A stretch of DNA of 64,000 bases from Ianthella basta (lineage: Eukaryota > Porifera > Demospongiae > Verongiida > Ianthellidae), in the NCBI GenBank assembly GCA_964019415.1, contig OZ025884.1:1948001-2012000 (forward strand). Direction: 5' to 3'. Both the position numbers and the translations under genes were made by a program. Positions within the stretch are counted from its first letter, which is position 1. Each line of letters starts with the position of its first letter. Below the pieces are notes generated by a model. The model was not told the DNA's origin. It did no database searches and saw only the letters and a list, made by a program, of their open reading frames with translations. Positions 51,530-64,000 of this stretch are shown in pieces.

Positions 51530-51912
51530 GAACTCCAGAGCGCTTACTGCAAGGAAGACACAGGAATGACCATCCTACTCCTGTGAGTACCTGTCTCACC
51601 GCCTGGCTCCAGTAAAGGCGGTGGCTCTTACTCCGTGGAGTTGTCTAGTGGGGATAGGACCGGGCTTGCTCTCAACTCTGTCTTGTCGGGCGAGTACCAG
51701 CCGATTAAGTTCTGATTGTGTGCTATTACTGGTGTTGTATTAGTGCACGTGTGTGTGTCTATGCGCTGGGAGACTGTTTGAAGCATATCGCTGTAGTTGA
51801 AAGCGGTCACTTCAGCCGCCGTTGTTGGCAGTATCCTCTAGAGCAGTTCTGTCAGACTGCGCTAATCAGGCAGTCACCACTCGTTGTATGGTACAGGAAT
51901 ATCACCAGGTGA
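51530..51912 (+). repeat. Leader-like block, copy 3 of 3
   Basis: Matches 30470-30990 and 34738-35010. Contains PERLLQGRHRND before CCT|GTGAGTACC and ends AATATCACCAGGTG. Confidence 0.75.
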
Positions 51913-52491
51913 AGTTTTGACCACTCTGTGATGGGTTTGGGCTGGTGTGTGTGTTGGGGAGAGAGGGGAGAGGGTAGCTAGCTACATGTGTGAGGTTGTG
52001 TGTGTGTGCATTGACATAATGTGTAGTCGTATTTAGTTGAGTCCCTTCTGTGTGGTACACACATGCCCTGTCTGGTCCAATTCCTCTCCTTGTAAGAGTT
52101 GTGTGTGCACACTGTACAATGCACAGCCCGCACACCACACAACACACAGTGGTCACAGACATATCGGCCTACTCTGGTGTGTGCATGTGGTGACTTGATA
52201 TCATTGTTGAATGTGCTGTATAGTATTGTGAAGGGTCTTGCAATTGTATTGAGAGTCCCCATACTTATTGTAGTGTAGCTCTCCATCATTGTGTCCCTCT
52301 CTATAGCTGTGGGTGGCCATGCTGCTGCTGTGTTGGTGGTGACCTTGTTCAGTGTCTGGTGTATGCTCAATTCCTCTGTTGGCTCTTACAGTATAGGCCC
52401 GGCGGCTCTTACTGTGTGTGTTACATATTCTGTGTCAATTGTCAGTGTTGTGTGTTACACCACACGGTTGTTCCTCCTGGTGTTGTGTTAG

Positions 52492-53280
<789 letters not shown>

Positions 53281-53327
53281 CAGCCTCCCACTAGGAGTTG
53301 ACTCTAGTTCTGGTAGCATATTCAGTT

Positions 53328-53333
53328 AATAAA
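53328..53333 (+). terminator. Polyadenylation signal, cyclophilin-B
   Basis: AATAAA about 48 bp after the final-exon stop, conserved with copy A. Confidence 0.65.
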
Positions 53334-54122
53334 TGGACAAACCTAGCTAGGACTAGTAGTGGTGTCATTCTTGTAATGGTACTCTGTATGGAACATGTTG
53401 ACAGTGACATGTCAACATCATGGTGACAGTCATGCACGGGAATCGTATAAAATAATTACCTAACAGTAGAACAGGCCACTTCCTCCTTTACCATGACACG
53501 TTTGAGCATGCTCGAGCCATGCATACGTATATGGCTTTATTGCATGCATTGTTTGATCAGCCTTGGTCTACATTCACACAGCACACATACAGGTAGGCTG
53601 CTGTGGATCACTTGCAGGCCACGCGTGCATGCATGGCTTAAAATGTATTTGCCCAGTATAGTGCAATTGCATGACTGTTCACCTCCCCTCCCCCTCCCCC
53701 TCCCCCCCCCCTACACACATACTAGTACACCACAGTGCCCCATGGCCTGTACATATAAGTCAGCCTTCCAATATTTAATACACGTTGACACACTATTGTT
53801 TGTTGTACAAAACTAGTATAAAGACTAGAGCCAAAATTAATGCTCAATAATAACTGTCCCTCCATGTGCATCCCCTCACATCATAGTTAGATACCATTTC
53901 ATCTCACACCAGTTCCATGCTCCATTCGTCAGATCAATAGGGAGTACTTAAACCAGTTGTCAAAGCAGCTCTAGATCTGATAGCTTCAGCTAATTGTTTC
54001 CGTTCAATTTGGCTACATTGACACTACATCACAACAACAAATGTACAACAATTTAACAGTACAAATGTTCTACGTTTCCACACGTAATGATGCATGCTAA
54101 TGTAAAGTGACAAAAAGATTAC
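53334..54122. other. Convergent 3' intergenic region, copy B
   Basis: Counterpart of 37347-38084, with TTTATT at 53536-53541 and a C-rich tract near 53685-53710. No gene seen. Confidence 0.5.
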
Positions 54123-57100
54123 TTAGATAAAAACACTGACTTTCACAGTTAGTGTAGTGTTTGTGCACAGTGTTCCTCTCACTGACTCCGCTAACTCCTC
54201 TGGTACCACCAGTTCCACTTCTGTGAGTAGTGGGTTCTTACTGAACCCAGCAGCCAGGGCTCTGCTAGCTCTGGTATAGTTACTATCAAATTTGTACACG
54301 CCCTTGACATCCACCTTCACCTTGACTACTTTAGCATCACTGGCTGTCTCCTCCAGCTGTGCCCAGTCCTCTTCACTCAACCTCCACTGTAGGTACAAAA
54401 CACAACACAGGGGTACTGAGGTGACACCTTACAAGAACAACAAACACTGCACTATTGGTATGGCTTCAGGGGTAGATTGCTGATGGACACAAAATGGCTG
54501 TCCAACAGCCACATGAGTAAACTGGCATGCTAGCCCCTCCACCCATGGGAGGAGGAGCTGGCTTTACTTGTGCAGAGCTTTTTACAGGGTTTGACTTTTG
54601 GGATTCACCAATTGCACCAATGAAATTGCAGAACACGCGTAAACTGTGCATGTGATGCATACGAATACACCATGACTGCAAATATATCTACACAGATAGC
54701 AATATAGCTGGTTGCAACAGAGGAGCTGGTTAAGGATAGTAGCAAATCAGGGGAAACATTATACCAATCAGTGTTGAGACATTGTGTCAGACATTGGGAA
54801 ATGCTGTTACATAACTTGAATGTTTGCTGGGCTGTGTTAACCCAACCCACTCCACACAGAAAAGACAGCCAACTCCCACACTGACGTTAACAAATGGGAC
54901 AGTGCCATATCAAATGGGTGATGGCAATTGGGAATGGGACCTTGATAAGCTCAGATGAGGTATAAAATTTCACACTGCTGACTAATGGGGCTATGAGGGA
55001 GGGGCCCTAGAATGGGTATGGGGGCTCTTATATAAGAGGCCACTCTGCACCGTTCATTAGCAGGCACTTTAGGGGGACCTCTTGAGGGGCTCTGCATGGT
55101 GGTGTTCTACATGGACACCTCTCTATAAGGGAGCTCATTCAGGGAAGTCTGTAGGGGGCTAGTAGTAGGCTACTTCGGGAGTCTCTTTCAGGGGGACCAC
55201 TTTAGGGTACAGCATTGGACATAACAGTGTGTACTATCGTAAGCCTTCCTGCTGTTAACTGTCTTCTTGCAATAGACATAACAGCTCAACACATCAAATG
55301 TCACTTCACCTACTTACACTCACCTAGTGCACACATACTCTAGTTACAGTAGATGGTGGAAGTTTAGAAGAACGTCTATTAATACATGAACTCATAGCTG
55401 TGGTAGCGACCTTTAGTGAGCAAATACACTTTTGAGATGTCCTCCAACAAACAAATGTGCATGAGTACAAGATGGAGTCTTACTCTTGATGGTGTCCTAG
55501 TCAGTTAGCACAAGGTACATGCTAACACAAAGACACCCTTAGAAGCTAACCAAGCCTAACTTATAGTATAGCTATGCAAACGTTGCACCACTTGTGAACT
55601 GAGCTAAAACACAGCCTCCTGAGAGCTACCGTCCTGCCAGAATACCACCTTCCAGTAATACATAGTCTATAGCCAGTGTATAAAATCCACATACACGCTA
55701 GTGCCGTGGTATAGCTAATACATAACCTTTTTGACACACACATGGAGACATAGTACAGTTACTTTGTACTACATCTCCATGTGTGTGTGTCAAATAGTTA
55801 ACTAACTAGCACTGACGCATAGCAAATAAATAGGTGTACACTATACATACCCAGCCTGGGTACTCCACTGTGACGCTGTCCAGGGGGGAGCCTCTGTGTG
55901 ACAGTGATTGCAGCACTAGAAGAGGGTTGAGCTGAACAATGCGAAGTGTCCTCAACTGTGGCATGGTCTGGACACAAGTGGCCACAGCTGGAGATGTCTC
56001 ACCACAGACTAACAGATCTAAGGTAGAGAAACAGAACAATCATTGAGATCTGCATGACAGTGCACACAAGATTGAATGGGGCTGACGTTGAGTGGCTTCA
56101 CAAACAGCAAGGACTGCTACACATTCATTTACACTTAACACATGTACACCACTCCATTGAACTCCACTTAGTAGAATGGAGTGATTGGACATTGCTTTGA
56201 CAAACACTCCATGCATTGCCTCAACATCAAACTGTTGCTAAGTGACAGTGGTTGCTAAGCGACACCTGCAAACTACTACTGACCATATCCCCAAATGAGC
56301 AACACAGCATACACTGATTGTACACAACCAAAACACACTTTGAGGGTGTAAGGGTGGCAAGGGGAGGGGCAGTGCTTCCAATGTATGTGCATGTATGGGC
56401 CCAACCCATACATGTACATACCCCTATGTGGTATAGTATAGTTAGAGGCATGTAGTGATAGGCTCACCTTCAACATCAAGATCTGTTATAGAACGGTTGT
56501 CTTTGACTCTACCTAGTACAAAGAGGAGGTGGGTGCTGTTACCAATCAGCTTAAGTCTCTTTAGCTGACACTGAGCAACCTTGTTCTCCACCACACTGCA
56601 GTCACCCTGCACACATAACATACAGTGGCAACAGTAAGAGAACAGATGGAGCATTCATACACTGACAAATGTCCATGGTGTAATGTGATGCATCTCAACT
56701 GGTTCACACATTTCACCTCAGAGTGGGAGTAAAACAGCACATGTTATGCACTCAAACAATTCAAGTGTAGAAAGTAGCAGCATAAATAGGAGGAAGCCAC
56801 ACAGTGGATTCATGTAAACTGCTCCTTCAGAGTCCACACCACATAACTATATACCAGGTGAACATGCACTACTTACTTCAACAGCACAGTGGAGGGTAAG
56901 ATCCAACTCATTCAATGCTTTGTGGTCAAAGACCTCAACCAGTGCCTTTAAAGTACAGCTTTTGCTCACTGTCAGTATCAACCTCTTCAGTGACCCAGTA
57001 ACCTTACATAGTGCTATGGCATCTATGTGAATAGGGGAAGGGGAACAAGGGAGAATGGAGGAACACAATAGAGACACATCTGACAGCTACACAAAGGGAT

Positions 57101-59442
57101 ACAGAGCCATGTAGTAACCGTTGCCATGAGCAGCAGGTGATCATACAGTCACTTTGTAGTGTGCGTATGTACATCACCATAGCAACTGTATGATCACCAT
57201 TGTCCATGGGAACAGGTGGGAAATAAACTAATACCGTAGAGTAAGTGCCCATGTCTTAATCATTGACAGTATATGTTGCCATGGCAATTGTACAATCATT
57301 GGGTGATTATGCATTAAACACTGCATAATTGCTTGCTGCACACGGCAACAGATTTTACACAATGCAAATCACCATAGTGATTGTACAGTATATACGTAGT
57401 TAACAATGCCTTGCCCGTGGCAACAGATGCTATAATGATATGGCCATGTACATGGGAGTTAAGGCATACAAAATACTCTCACCCTAGCTCGGGTGCTTCA
57501 CAACCTCACCATCACCCTCATGCCCACATCTTAACCACTAAGTAACACACACTACACGTACCACACAAGTGACACATACTATAGATACTACATAATGTAA
57601 ACAATAAGTCACTTGTACATATACTTCATTAAAAGAGACAACAACTGAATGGGTCACACATGCACAACCTCCACACAACATGGATGACACCAACAATTAG
57701 TGTGGTCCCATTCACTCACCTTCAGTGGAGAACTGCTCCACAGATAGTGACAGTGAATGTAAAAGAGGATTGCACTGCACAACTGAACAAACATGATGGA
57801 AACTGGTGGGGGATAAGTAATACCATGATGATGATGAGTGTAGTTCAGTCAGGTGCTTGCACTTGGTGAGGCAGTGAGAGAGTACCATGGTGTCAAAACG
57901 AGTGAGGTACAAATCAAAGGTGAGACAGCTGTTCAACTGAGTGACAATGCTCTGGGTGAGAGGCTCATTCTGAGACTCAAACAAAGCATGAAATACATAC
58001 AAAAGATAAGGATTGCGATAGTCACATTTTGCTGGCAGGTCACCACCTGTGGCAAGGATGGCCTCACTGACCTTTGCCAACTTGAACTGTGTTAGTCCAG
58101 CGAAATATCTGAGGACAACAGCGAACTTGGGGTTGTGGCAGTTCTTCCTCCAGAAGGCAACTTGTTCTGCCTCGGGCAACAGGGAGAGATGATAAGCACC
58201 AAAGAACTCCTGCTTGGATGTATGGCTGAAGTTCAGTGTACTTGAAAAACCATCCTGGTCGGGGTGCAAGTGAAGGAGGCCTCCAAAGGATGAATCCTCC
58301 AGGATCTCGTCATGCTTGACTGTGGCATGGAAGACACGGCGTACTTCATCTTCTTGGAAGATGTAGTCGGGAGGTTCCTGGGTGAGACCTGTGTAAGCAA
58401 GCTCACCGAGGTTGAGGAGGAGCTGCTTAATATCCTGAGGTAGATTGGCGAGAGCTGGGTCGATTCGGATTGTTCTCTTCTGTTTCTTCTCCTGTCGAGT
58501 GACAGTCTTGGCAATGAAGGACTTGTAGCACTCGGTCATTGTTGCAGGGAACACCGACTTGCCTGCAACACCATGTTCGTAGATAGAACAGAAGATCAGT
58601 AAATTCATAGGAATATAGGCTCCTCCCATGAGGTCTGGACGGGCCTGCAGATCTGACAACATGGCCTCCCCTTTGCCTGGCTCATTTGTAAAGAAATCAT
58701 TCACAAACGACTCCACTGCTTCCTCGTCAAATCCGAGGATCTCGAAAAAGAGAGAGCTGTGCTCTTGTAGTACTGGGCATGCACCGGGACGGGTGGACAC
58801 TATGAAGTGTGCTTGGGGAAGCAGACGGACCTCCAAGAGACATGATAGGAGGGATCCCTCGGCACTGTCCATCAGGCCGCGCACCTCATCCGCCCCGTCC
58901 AAGATGATGAGGACATCACTTCCTTGGCACCTCAGCAGTTCCCGAACAACATCAGCACAGTGGGTCTTGTCGGGGATGTAGTACTGGAGGAGACTCTCCA
59001 GACTACAATCATACGAGGTGGTGCTGCTTTTCAGAGCTTGTGACACGGCCTTGTCACGCAGAGGGAAGTAAAGGACGAGGGAGAAGTCACTCGGCTCATC
59101 GTTGGCCACTTTCTGACACATGTGTTTGAGGAAAGTGGTTTTACCTGTGCCAGGCTGGCCATATAGAATTCTATTTTGCTGGAGGCCTTCATGCAGAAAG
59201 TCTTTGACTGTCACTTGTTGAGATGCTCCCTCTGACAGTCGTACGCCGCAGTCACGGTAGTGCATCAAAAATGTGCCCTGATTCATGTCACCTTTCTGTC
59301 TCGCTTCAGGGGCATTCTCCAGTACAGCTACTTTAGTGAACTGTACCTTCTGTCCTACTGTGAAGGTTAGTCGCCGGTATCTGTCATAAGCAAGCTTCCT
59401 TATATGTTGCAGTGGCTCTGGGAGGTTAGGGCACACCTCCAC
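54123..59442 (-). CDS. NLR3: NACHT-LRR part, no CARD exons
   Basis: Exons (minus): 59442-57720 (NACHT), 57022-56877, 56606-56468, 56017-55851 and 54386-54123 (stop TAA). All phases agree, 813 codons including the stop. Walker A GQPGTGKT, Walker B LIILDGADEV and STRPGA are intact, so the ATPase core looks functional. LRR exons match NLR2 with many substitutions (LKRLILTVS, LKRLKLIGN, LRTLRIVQL). It needs an upstream exon ending in phase 0. The CARD and linker exons that precede NACHT in NLR2 do not occur between 59442 and the right end of the window. Homology with NLR2 intron 3 stops at 59547. The next minus-strand coding exon is the CCCH gene exon at 60248-60576, which ends in phase 0, so a fusion transcript is possible. 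Otherwise NLR3 is 5'-truncated or starts at an unrecognised exon. Confidence 0.87.
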
Positions 59443-59515
59443 CTGCAGGGGGTGTGGAAGGGTGATAGTGAGGATGGGAGAGGGTATGAGACAGCTGGTG
59501 TTTATAATTGCCAGC

Positions 59516-59557
59516 AATAAAGTGGAGTTCATGGCACACTGTGAACTCCACTTATTG
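59516..59557. repeat. Short inverted repeat at the right duplication edge
   Basis: CAATAAAGTGGAGTTCA and TGAACTCCACTTATTG flank a 10-bp spacer. The second arm begins exactly where homology with copy A (43575) ends. Confidence 0.85.
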
Positions 59558-60247
59558 TGCTCCAACTCATCCTTCGGTGGGGGGCCAACCTATATAACAC
59601 ACATACAGGTGGCAAGACAAGCCACACAGCATAGCAACCACACACTGCCTAAAATAACCACCTATGTAAATATTATTCATCTTGTATGGGTATGACCTGG
59701 TTCAGTCTTCAGTCAATATTTGCATCCATAGTACATTGTAGAGTGTGAATCTGGGTCTGTTTTGCATTTACAGTACAGACGTAATAGCATAGCTGTATAC
59801 AGTGAATTTGCATGGTGTGGCTAACAAGCTTCATGTACCTACCATAGCTATGCATAACCTAAAATAGGACCTGGTAATGCACAGCAATTCTTCACACCTG
59901 CCTATAGTCCACCTTGTATGGCATTTGTTTCTTCTTTGCAACCTGCATATGTAATGGCAATCCCACTAGTTGATAAAGTCACAGCATTCTAGCATCCCAT
60001 GCAATTCTTTGATCCACAAACTTACTCCAGGCCTTGTGTCAGGTAATTTCTTTGCACGAATTGCCTTCTATTAAGGATACAGAGGTCATCCATGGTAAGG
60101 GAAGTACACAAACAACAGCACTATATCCACTAACTTTGGAAAGAGTTCTTCGTAAAATGTCCAGGAATTCTTGCTACAGTGAGTTTAGTGCAGATGTTAA
60201 TACAATTATGTGACATGTGTACATACACACAAGACACCCCTTCTAAC
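59558..60247. other. Gap between NLR3 and the CCCH gene
   Basis: No AATAAA on the minus strand was seen here. Two weak minus-strand exon candidates: 60173-60135 (39 nt, TAG|CAAG ... AAA|GTTAGT, phase 0 to 0, QEFLDILRRTLSK) and a Pro-rich stretch near 59585-59545 (VGPPPKDELEHNKW) after TATATAG. Neither is proven. Confidence 0.35.
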
Positions 60248-60700
60248 CTGTGCGGGTTGGTGTGCTGGAGGATGTGGACCCACTGCCAACTTGTACTGGT
60301 TCCAGATTCTGGCTTCTGCTTGTGTGTGAGGGAAGCTACATTGTGTCCTTCGTTTACATTCTGATGTATTGTGCTGAACATAATAATCTTTCTTTCTATC
60401 TATCATTCCACTCATATTCCTTGGATAGCGCACTGTAACCAGCTCTTTGGACTCTTCATCCCGATATACCACCATTGAGGGGTCATGTCGCCCAGTGAGA
60501 CACTGATGATGAAAGAAGTTCTCTGCAGTTGGCCATCTACAGTCCAGGCAAAGCTCATACTCAGCTTCACACATATCTATAGTCATGTGAGACCAGAAAA
60601 AAAACGGCAAGATAGATGAACGTAGAATGATTCACAATGAACGCACACACTGACACACACGTACATACACATGCACATGCACACACACACACACACACAT

Positions 60701-60784
<84 letters not shown>

Positions 60785-63102
60785 TTTGACAGCACATTGT
60801 AACCACTACATGCACATTTGAATGGAGCTCTACCTTGCCACAACTCCAACTCAGTTTGTCCATGTGCAAATTTGCAGTTTTCACCAAAATGACAATCATA
60901 TTGGTGTGAGCACATACGCAGCTTGCAGTCCTTAGGCCTTGCTCTGACAGTGTAGTACCTGTCATACCGATTCACAACAAGTTGCTACAAAGACAAAATA
61001 CATACTGTAATCAGAGAGTGGCTAAGAAACGTTTTCACTTTCACAGTATTCCTAACCTTATTGTGATGGACATTTTGACAAGTTCCTTGCCGTTTTGCCT
61101 GCCTTTCCACTGACAGTTGTGACAAGCACTGGCTACAGACCATGTTAAAGACAGTAACTTCAGATCGCTCTGTCAGGTACCAAAAGGATTTCATGTTATA
61201 CAGCTGAAATGTATGTAAACACTGCCAGTGATCCTAAACTTGCAAACCTTCTTTATCATCAAGCTCCTCCTCAGAAGAGCTAAGGATGTCTTCCTCTGCA
61301 GGGTACTTGTATTCAGGGACTACCTGTTCAGAGAATTGTTCATAGTACACTTTATCATCTTCTTCAAAGGAGGAACTGTCCACCCGTACCCTCTGCATAC
61401 AACAAAGGACACCTATATATGTAAGTTACATATACTGCAGGTATTCTACACAGATGCAGCATGGATTGCACCCACCGGAACTGTCTCTGGACTACTTGCC
61501 ACATCAAAGTCATCATCATAGCTGTCTATTTCTGTACGTCTCCTTGGACTGCAAGTATCCAACAGCAGGAATAACAGCCACACGTATGTTAAACATTAAT
61601 TCATCGAAGATGCTTGTATCATGCAGACATTCAAGGGGTTACTCACCCTTGTGTAGCTGCCTTTCTTCCCTGTGTATGGATATGCTTTGCTCCTTCCACT
61701 TGATCTACATACATAGTATAGGAAATGGCAGAGTTTACATAATACAATCTGGTACAGACAAGTAGAGACACAAGTATTTATAATATTGACTGGTGGGAGA
61801 TTCGTCTTACACTGACTAGCAGCAACAGCTTCTATTTCAGCTCCACTCTTCAGATGTCGCATCAAACTCCGTTGCAGAGCAGCCTTTTCTCGCTCAGCAG
61901 AATTCTACACAATACAATAAACATGACAGCTAACACCAAAGGAAGGAAGAGTTTGCAAGTGATGTTTGTTCACCTTGAGTGAATGGTGTGTCACGTCCAG
62001 TGCAATTAGTGCATGGAATTGCTGACTGAAGGTCTGAATACAAAATCAGCAATAGAACTGTGAAACACTACTAATTCTATTGTACATAACTGCATCTTGT
62101 GTAGAACACACACAAGCATACCTGTGTCAGCTTAATCAAATTCTGTCCCTTCAGGAGAGCATTCTTGATGAGACCAGAAATTTCTGAACCTCGGAGAGAC
62201 AGCTGGGTACCGCCTTCAATGTGGAAATCGATGATCCCCTGCTCCATTAGTGACCAAAAGATTTGACCTTGACGCACATCAAGAATGACATGAGCTGTGT
62301 AGGTGGCATCCACCTCCCAGTACACCGTAGTGCTACGGGTTGACTCGGCTTTCAAATATTCAAACCAACAGAGAGGTATCTTTAGCAGTCTATGCAAATA
62401 CTCCCTGTTCTCTAACAGATCTGTGAGATTGAAGTCTTTTAGCTCCTTCTTGTACGTTACTGTGATTAGGGAACGACAGTAGCCAAGTTTGATGGCTCTT
62501 AGCTGTTTGCGGCATGTCTCAGGGAGTTTAATCAGAAATATTTTACGGCAGACTTCTCTTACAATGGCATGGTAGAATCGCATACAATACATTGCACTAT
62601 CTCTAGCTGGACGTGATGCCGCACATATCACATCCATGAAATTGCCAGTGTTCAGCCAAGCTTTTTTAAACCCAAAGAGATCAAAAAGCGCATTGATATC
62701 TTTACATTCCCTAATTTGGTCTGGATAAGATTCATAAGGTTCGACTCCCATTTCTCCTTGAGTGGCCACCCACATGATTAATTCTTCACCCTGGGATTGC
62801 AAAATATTTCTGATTCGTTTGTATATAATCCCAAACACGCCTTTCAATGTGTCATCAGGAGATCGCCTCCCTAGCTTGCAGGTCGACATGAAGTCCTCAA
62901 CATGATCTTCTAAGTCAAGGTGCAGCTCTGCCAGTTCTCTGCTTCTCTTTGCTGGTCTTCTGCCTTTCATAGCTGATGGTCTTTTTCTCTGTAACCTTAT
63001 GGCCAAGTCATCCTCTGTGCTTTCAGAGTCAATGGTGCTGTCAGAATCAGGGATTAGAACATTGGAGTGATCACTACTTGCAGTGTCATGCTCTTGAAAA
63101 GC
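60248..63102 (-). CDS. CCCH zinc-finger protein with acidic/basic N-terminal region
   Basis: Nine minus-strand exons: 63102-62122, 62033-61974, 61904-61811, 61704-61647, 61548-61476, 61392-61240, 61203-61057, 60984-60804, 60576-60248. Phases agree throughout, 692 codons. Start and end of the gene are not defined. The first exon has an acidic Ser/Asp stretch (DSDSTIDSESTEDD), a basic patch likely to be a nuclear signal (KRPSAMKGRRPAKRSR) and a ~230-residue helical region I do not recognise (LDLEDHVEDFM ... FWSLMEQGIIDFHIEGG). Middle exons are acidic linkers. The last exons carry Cys/His fingers: CSHQYDCHFGENCKFAH (C-x5-C-x5-C-x3-H) followed by TELELW, and CKRRTQCSFPH followed by AEARIW, with further Cys pairs (CSQC, CLDC). 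CCCH fingers trailed by ExxxW occur in RNA-binding proteins such as HELZ and ZC3H7, so RNA binding is the likely role. Several middle junctions were chosen to keep the frame. Confidence 0.75.
60680..60784. repeat. (CA)n microsatellite
   Basis: About 105 bp of CA repeats in the intron before the last recognised CCCH-gene exon. Confidence 0.97.
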
Positions 63103-63293
63103 CTGCAGAGATACGTATAAGGAAATAGTCTCATAGACATTATCCCGTGATACAGGGAATGGGGGACTTGTTTATAGACCTGCATGCTACTGTATATATG
63201 TTCTTATTATTAAAGTGACAGCAGCATGTAATCAGAGGCTGCCCAGCCAGTACTGGCTTACTGGTCACAAAGGAAAAGACAGGATGTAAAGAT
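63103..63293. other. Upstream of the first recognised CCCH-gene exon
   Basis: Acceptor ATCTCTGCAG precedes the 63102 exon, so this is intron. No exon seen; the 5' end of the gene is probably to the right of the window. Confidence 0.5.
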
Positions 63294-63306
63294 GGGGGGG
63301 GGGGGG
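63294..63306. repeat. G homopolymer
   Basis: Thirteen G in a row, next to the left end of the retrotransposon remnant. Confidence 0.95.
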
Positions 63307-63309
63307 AAG

Positions 63310-63990
63310 TCACACATACATGGAGTGTGGATTTTTGTTGCTAAATAAAAGAGATTGCCTATGGGTGTACATCTCGGTAAGTATGTTTGCAATGGAATGG
63401 TCGTAGGAGCTTAAAATGAAATGTAATTTGCTTGTGATTGGTTGTTGAAAGAATGTGCATGATAGTGAGTTACATTGATTGAAAAGCTGCAATCTGAATT
63501 GGTTGAAAGCGGGGCAAATAATTAAAAAATGAGTCTGGTCCTCCACCTCCCCATGATCACACAACCTACAAGAACGCTGGCAGAGGGGGAGGTCCCAGAG
63601 TGGCAGGACAGGGACGTACTCCAAATGTACAAAATGATTTACAAACTTTCTGCAACAGACACCTCCAATATGCATAAACAGTTCAAGGTTGTGCAATTGA
63701 ACAGAGCCTCACAATAAAGTAATTAGAAGGGTAGTTCTTGTTAGGTCGGTTGTCTCAACCAGATATTTACAGTCGTTATTGGTTGAACAAGGGTTATACA
63801 GTCGTAATTGGTTAGCAGTTTATCTGTATAATGTATATTCGAATGATTCAAGGCTGACAATGGCTTGGACGTTTCTGTACCAAGAGGAAAACACCTCCAC
63901 TATAAGTGAACAGACAGCGCACCGGCTGAACAAACTTGTAGCTATCAATCTTGTGCAACAATTTTCCGACAGTTGTGTTCCAGACCACTG
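63310..63990 (-). mobile_element. Non-LTR retrotransposon remnant, 3' end
   Basis: The minus frame at 63696-63310 reads CRLCDHGEVEDQTHFLIICP, the Cys/His tail typical of the end of LINE-type reverse-transcriptase proteins. Related sequence continues to about 63990 but is interrupted by stops. The protein ends HSMYV and stops at 63310. Too little remains to name a clade. It may extend beyond the window. Confidence 0.75.
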
Positions 63991-64000
63991 AGAAAACTAT

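Overview
The window looks like nuclear DNA from an early-branching metazoan, most likely a demosponge of the Amphimedon kind. The evidence is short GT-AG introns, dense genes, CARD-NACHT-LRR receptor (NLR) genes whose NACHT module sits on one large exon, and animal genes (ARL15, secretory cyclophilin). Expanded NLR families are known from Amphimedon. The species is inferred; nothing in the window names it.

Layout. (1) 1-22731 is a satellite array, open on the left, of about 14 head-to-tail units (0.4-2.4 kb). Each unit has a fixed right end: three ~125-bp tail monomers, a small hairpin, then an (ATATT)n tract. The left ends vary. Eleven of 14 units begin with an inverted copy of their own right part, so each is a palindrome with one arm cut at a different point. 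One palindrome has arms of about 880 bp. (2) 22732-43575 (unit A) and 43945-59547 (unit B) are a diverged tandem segmental duplication. Each carries, left to right: the first three coding exons of an NLR gene (minus), an ARL15 gene (minus), a cyclophilin-B-like gene (plus), and the NACHT and LRR exons of the next NLR gene (minus). (3) 59548-64000 holds a nine-exon minus-strand CCCH zinc-finger gene and the 3' remnant of a non-LTR retrotransposon.

All duplication edges fall in the same place, NLR intron 3, between the Pro/Thr linker exon and the NACHT exon. Tandem duplication therefore rebuilds a complete chimeric receptor at the A/B junction (NLR2, 38085-45714, exons from both units, 966 codons in frame). 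NLR1 (left) has only exons 1-3 in the window, and the satellite array starts in its intron 3. NLR3 (right) has NACHT and LRR exons but no CARD. The nearest upstream coding sequence is the CCCH gene, whose last recognised exon ends in the phase the NACHT exon needs, so a CCCH-NACHT-LRR fusion is possible.

The copies have decayed differently. ARL15-A has lost its exon 1 splice donor while ARL15-B is intact. Cyclophilin-B has a 5-bp frameshift deletion while cyclophilin-A is open. Three small DNA transposons are present in only one copy; two have clean empty sites in the other. NLRs are cytoplasmic sensors, ARL15 is a small ARF-family GTPase, and cyclophilin B is an ER peptidyl-prolyl isomerase. 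Nothing in the sequence shows that they act together; they appear to be linked because they were duplicated together.
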